Assembly: GCF_028389875.1 (NCBI RefSeq)
Contig: NC_084666.1
Span: 64,178,422 to 64,242,421, forward strand
DNA from: Rhea pennata
Taxonomy: Eukaryota > Chordata > Aves > Rheiformes > Rheidae
Reading direction: 5' to 3'
Length of the DNA: 64,000 bases
Part shown: in pieces, positions 62,044-64,000 of the stretch
Numbering within the stretch: position 1 is the first letter of the stretch
How the letters are laid out: the number at the start of each line of letters is the position of its first letter
The notes under the pieces: model-generated
Seen by the model: the letters and a program-made list of their open reading frames with translations, nothing else
Database searches by the model: none
What the model was told of the DNA's origin: nothing
Translations under genes and position numbers: made by a program

Positions 62044-63820
62044 GAGAGAAAGATTTTTTTTTAATCAGACAGTTACTGTAAGCTATGGAGCATCCACTAG
62101 GCACACTTGACAAAGACTCTTGCACAAAACTCGCTAAGTAACAGAAAGTTAAAAATAAAAAAATCCTTTAAGGGATGCATCCAGGTTTTAGGGACAAGTT
62201 TTCTTCTTGGAACTGCTTCAATGTTTTTTAAAGCTCCTTGTCAAGGAGCAGAGCTTCTCAGCTGGCAGTATTACAGAAGTAGTAATTGCAATCACAAACA
62301 ACATGTCAAGAAGGAATACCTGAGCGTGAAAGAGGCAGAACAGGGGTGCTAAGAGTTTATTCTAAGCTAATTGCTTCAAGCAAACAACTTTAGTTTTTTA
62401 CATCCTCATCTGAATATCATTTAAAATAAAGCAATTGGCTGGGGGTGCAGCTTTAAGACAGTTTAAGAAAGCACTTTCACGTCAGGCTCTTTGCATTAAA
62501 ATTTAGGAATAACAAGCATTCAGCTTGTCAGTCATTTATTTTCACATAAAAGTAACTTTCACACAAAGCTCATTAACGGTGCTTCTTATCTAGCATTTGG
62601 AACTTCTATAGCCTTTCTCAAAATACTTTAAACTTTAGGTTTTATCAAGTATTAATTAGTCAACATTTGTACAAGCTTTCCAAATTAGTAGTTCTTGATC
62701 TGCTGTTCCAAATATGAACTGCACTATTGGAACAAGACAAAAGTATTTGAAATAATAAGACTTAGCAACTTAAACATTCAAAATAGTCATTTATATATAA
62801 GACTGAAGAAGTTCATGTAGTCTTTTTTGTTTACATTGACTATTACAAAGCTAGCTCATCATTTGATTATTTTGTATCATTTGATACAGCTGTAATACAT
62901 TTTCATATTTGGTAATTGCAATAAAAGGGTCTGGAAATAAAGTACTGCAGGAAAAAACTCTGCAACTGGAGATTATGTGAGAGAAAGTTATAGTAGCATA
63001 CCCCTATCTATCACATATAATCATTAAAAACACTATAGCTATTACAGGTCTTTCAGGACATGATTATAGTCAGGCATGATTATAATCATTAGCTAGTTCG
63101 AAGCAAATAGATTAAAATGCATGTACTGTATGAATCAACAACCATTCAGGCTACCCATGGAACCAGAACTAGGGAAAAAGCTGGGTACCCTCTGCTACTT
63201 TGACAGTAATGAGTGAGAACTGGCTTTTCATTGTTTCTTCAGTTACAAGCAGCATACCACCCAAGACCCCACCAATCCACAAGCATTCCTGGGTTCATTT
63301 TCTTCCCCCCTTTAAAAAACAAACAAACAAAAAAACCCCCAAACAGTCTCACTACTTCCATGGTGTAGGTATGCCTCACATGAAACATTTAACCATGTAG
63401 AAGTAAGACTGAGCTTAATAAGTTACTTAGTATATCCATTTCCTTACTGTAAATATATGTTCAGAGCTCTGTTCATCTTTCAGATATACACTGTTTATGC
63501 TCATATTATATACATACATCCAAAACTGCAGTTTGACAGTCTAAAAGTTAAAAGTTTCTCAATTCTGTAATAGCCTGCCAACACTGTTCTTGCTCATTTA
63601 ATTCTCAGCAAGCACTGGTAACACAGGCTTATTACAGAAATAGTGTTTTCAAATGCTCTCAGAACTGAGATTGTTTATTAACATTGTCACTTGCAATAAA
63701 TTTCAACTTTCATAAAAAACATTAACTCCTTATCCTTTGCAAAAGGATAACAGTCCTTCCTAGAAGAAGGGCGCAGAGCATGGTCAAAGTACAGTCACAC
63801 CTGCAGAATCAGAAGTGATA

Positions 63821-64000
63821 ACAGAATAATTCAGGGTGGAAGGGACCTCAGGAGACCTAGTTCAACCTCCTGCTCTGAGCAGGATCGAGTATGAGACCAA
63901 ACTAGCTTGCTCAGGGCTCTGCCCAGCTCCATCTTTAACATCAAATGTGCATATCATCTCCAAGCAGCCTCTTCTACCACTTGACTGTCCTCATGTCCTG
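63821..64000 (-). mobile_element. CR1 LINE 3' fragment (runs off window)
   Basis: The plus strand shows the reverse complement of a CR1 3' end: AGAATAATTCAGGGTGGAAG, then phrases typical of this family (AACCTCCTGCTC, GCTCAGGGCTCTG, CTTGACTGTCCTCATG). The element's sense strand is minus and its 3' terminus is near 63821. It probably continues beyond 64000. Confidence 0.8.

Larger units (their letters stand above)
53672..64000 (-). other. SGMS2: SGMS2 5' intron / upstream sequence
   Basis: About 10.3 kb with no CpG island and no recognisable coding exon on either strand. Non-coding first exons of SGMS2 could be hidden here or lie beyond the right edge. It carries a G13 run at 56444-56456, a GAAA microsatellite at 61605-61621, a C/A homopolymer junction at 62019-62043, and a CR1 fragment at the right end. 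Confidence 0.7.

Noticed and set aside
1-64000. CRISPR arrays, tRNA or rRNA genes, endogenous retroviral genes, or a novel gene system
   Set aside because: None was seen. The coding content is fully explained by three known vertebrate genes and two CR1 fragments.

Overview
The window is nuclear DNA from a vertebrate, most likely a bird. Three multi-exon genes have vertebrate gene structure with canonical GT/AG splice sites. Two promoters sit in CpG islands. Introns are short for vertebrates, and the only recognisable interspersed repeats are CR1-type LINE fragments, the dominant avian/reptilian retroposon. I cannot name the species.

All three genes lie on the minus strand, head to tail, so transcription runs from high to low coordinates: SGMS2 (sphingomyelin synthase 2, coding 53465-47017), CYP2U1 (cytochrome P450 2U1, 34988-21640) and HADH (mitochondrial 3-hydroxyacyl-CoA dehydrogenase, 19820 down to 1453, last exon beyond the left edge). 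This is the SGMS2-CYP2U1-HADH order and relative orientation known from human 4q25. I rebuilt every coding exon by joining reading frames at splice sites, and each junction keeps phase. SGMS2 gives a complete 365-residue protein and CYP2U1 a complete 526-residue protein. HADH gives the first 277 residues plus the first base of codon 278.

Region by region: 1-19820 is HADH with seven of the eight exons expected. 19310-19990 is its CpG-island promoter. About 20190-21639 is the probable CYP2U1 3'UTR, ending at an AATAAA only about 0.4 kb from the HADH start codon. 21640-34988 is CYP2U1, whose intron 2 holds an internally deleted CR1. 34330-35300 is its CpG island, with a TATA-like box and a YY1-like motif. 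35300-47016 is SGMS2 3'UTR plus intergenic DNA with no coding signal. 47017-53671 holds the SGMS2 coding exons and part of the leader, which carries two tiny upstream ORFs. 53672-64000 is SGMS2 5' intron or upstream sequence with no exon I can recognise, ending in a second CR1 fragment.

All three products act in lipid metabolism: sphingomyelin synthesis at the plasma membrane/Golgi, fatty-acid hydroxylation in ER/mitochondria, and the third step of mitochondrial beta-oxidation. The sequence gives no evidence of coordinated regulation. I found no previously undescribed system. The observations worth following up are the tight CYP2U1-HADH spacing, the SGMS2 upstream ORFs, a lost palmitoylation-site cysteine in SGMS2, unusual repeats beside the HADH first exon, and the rearranged CR1.
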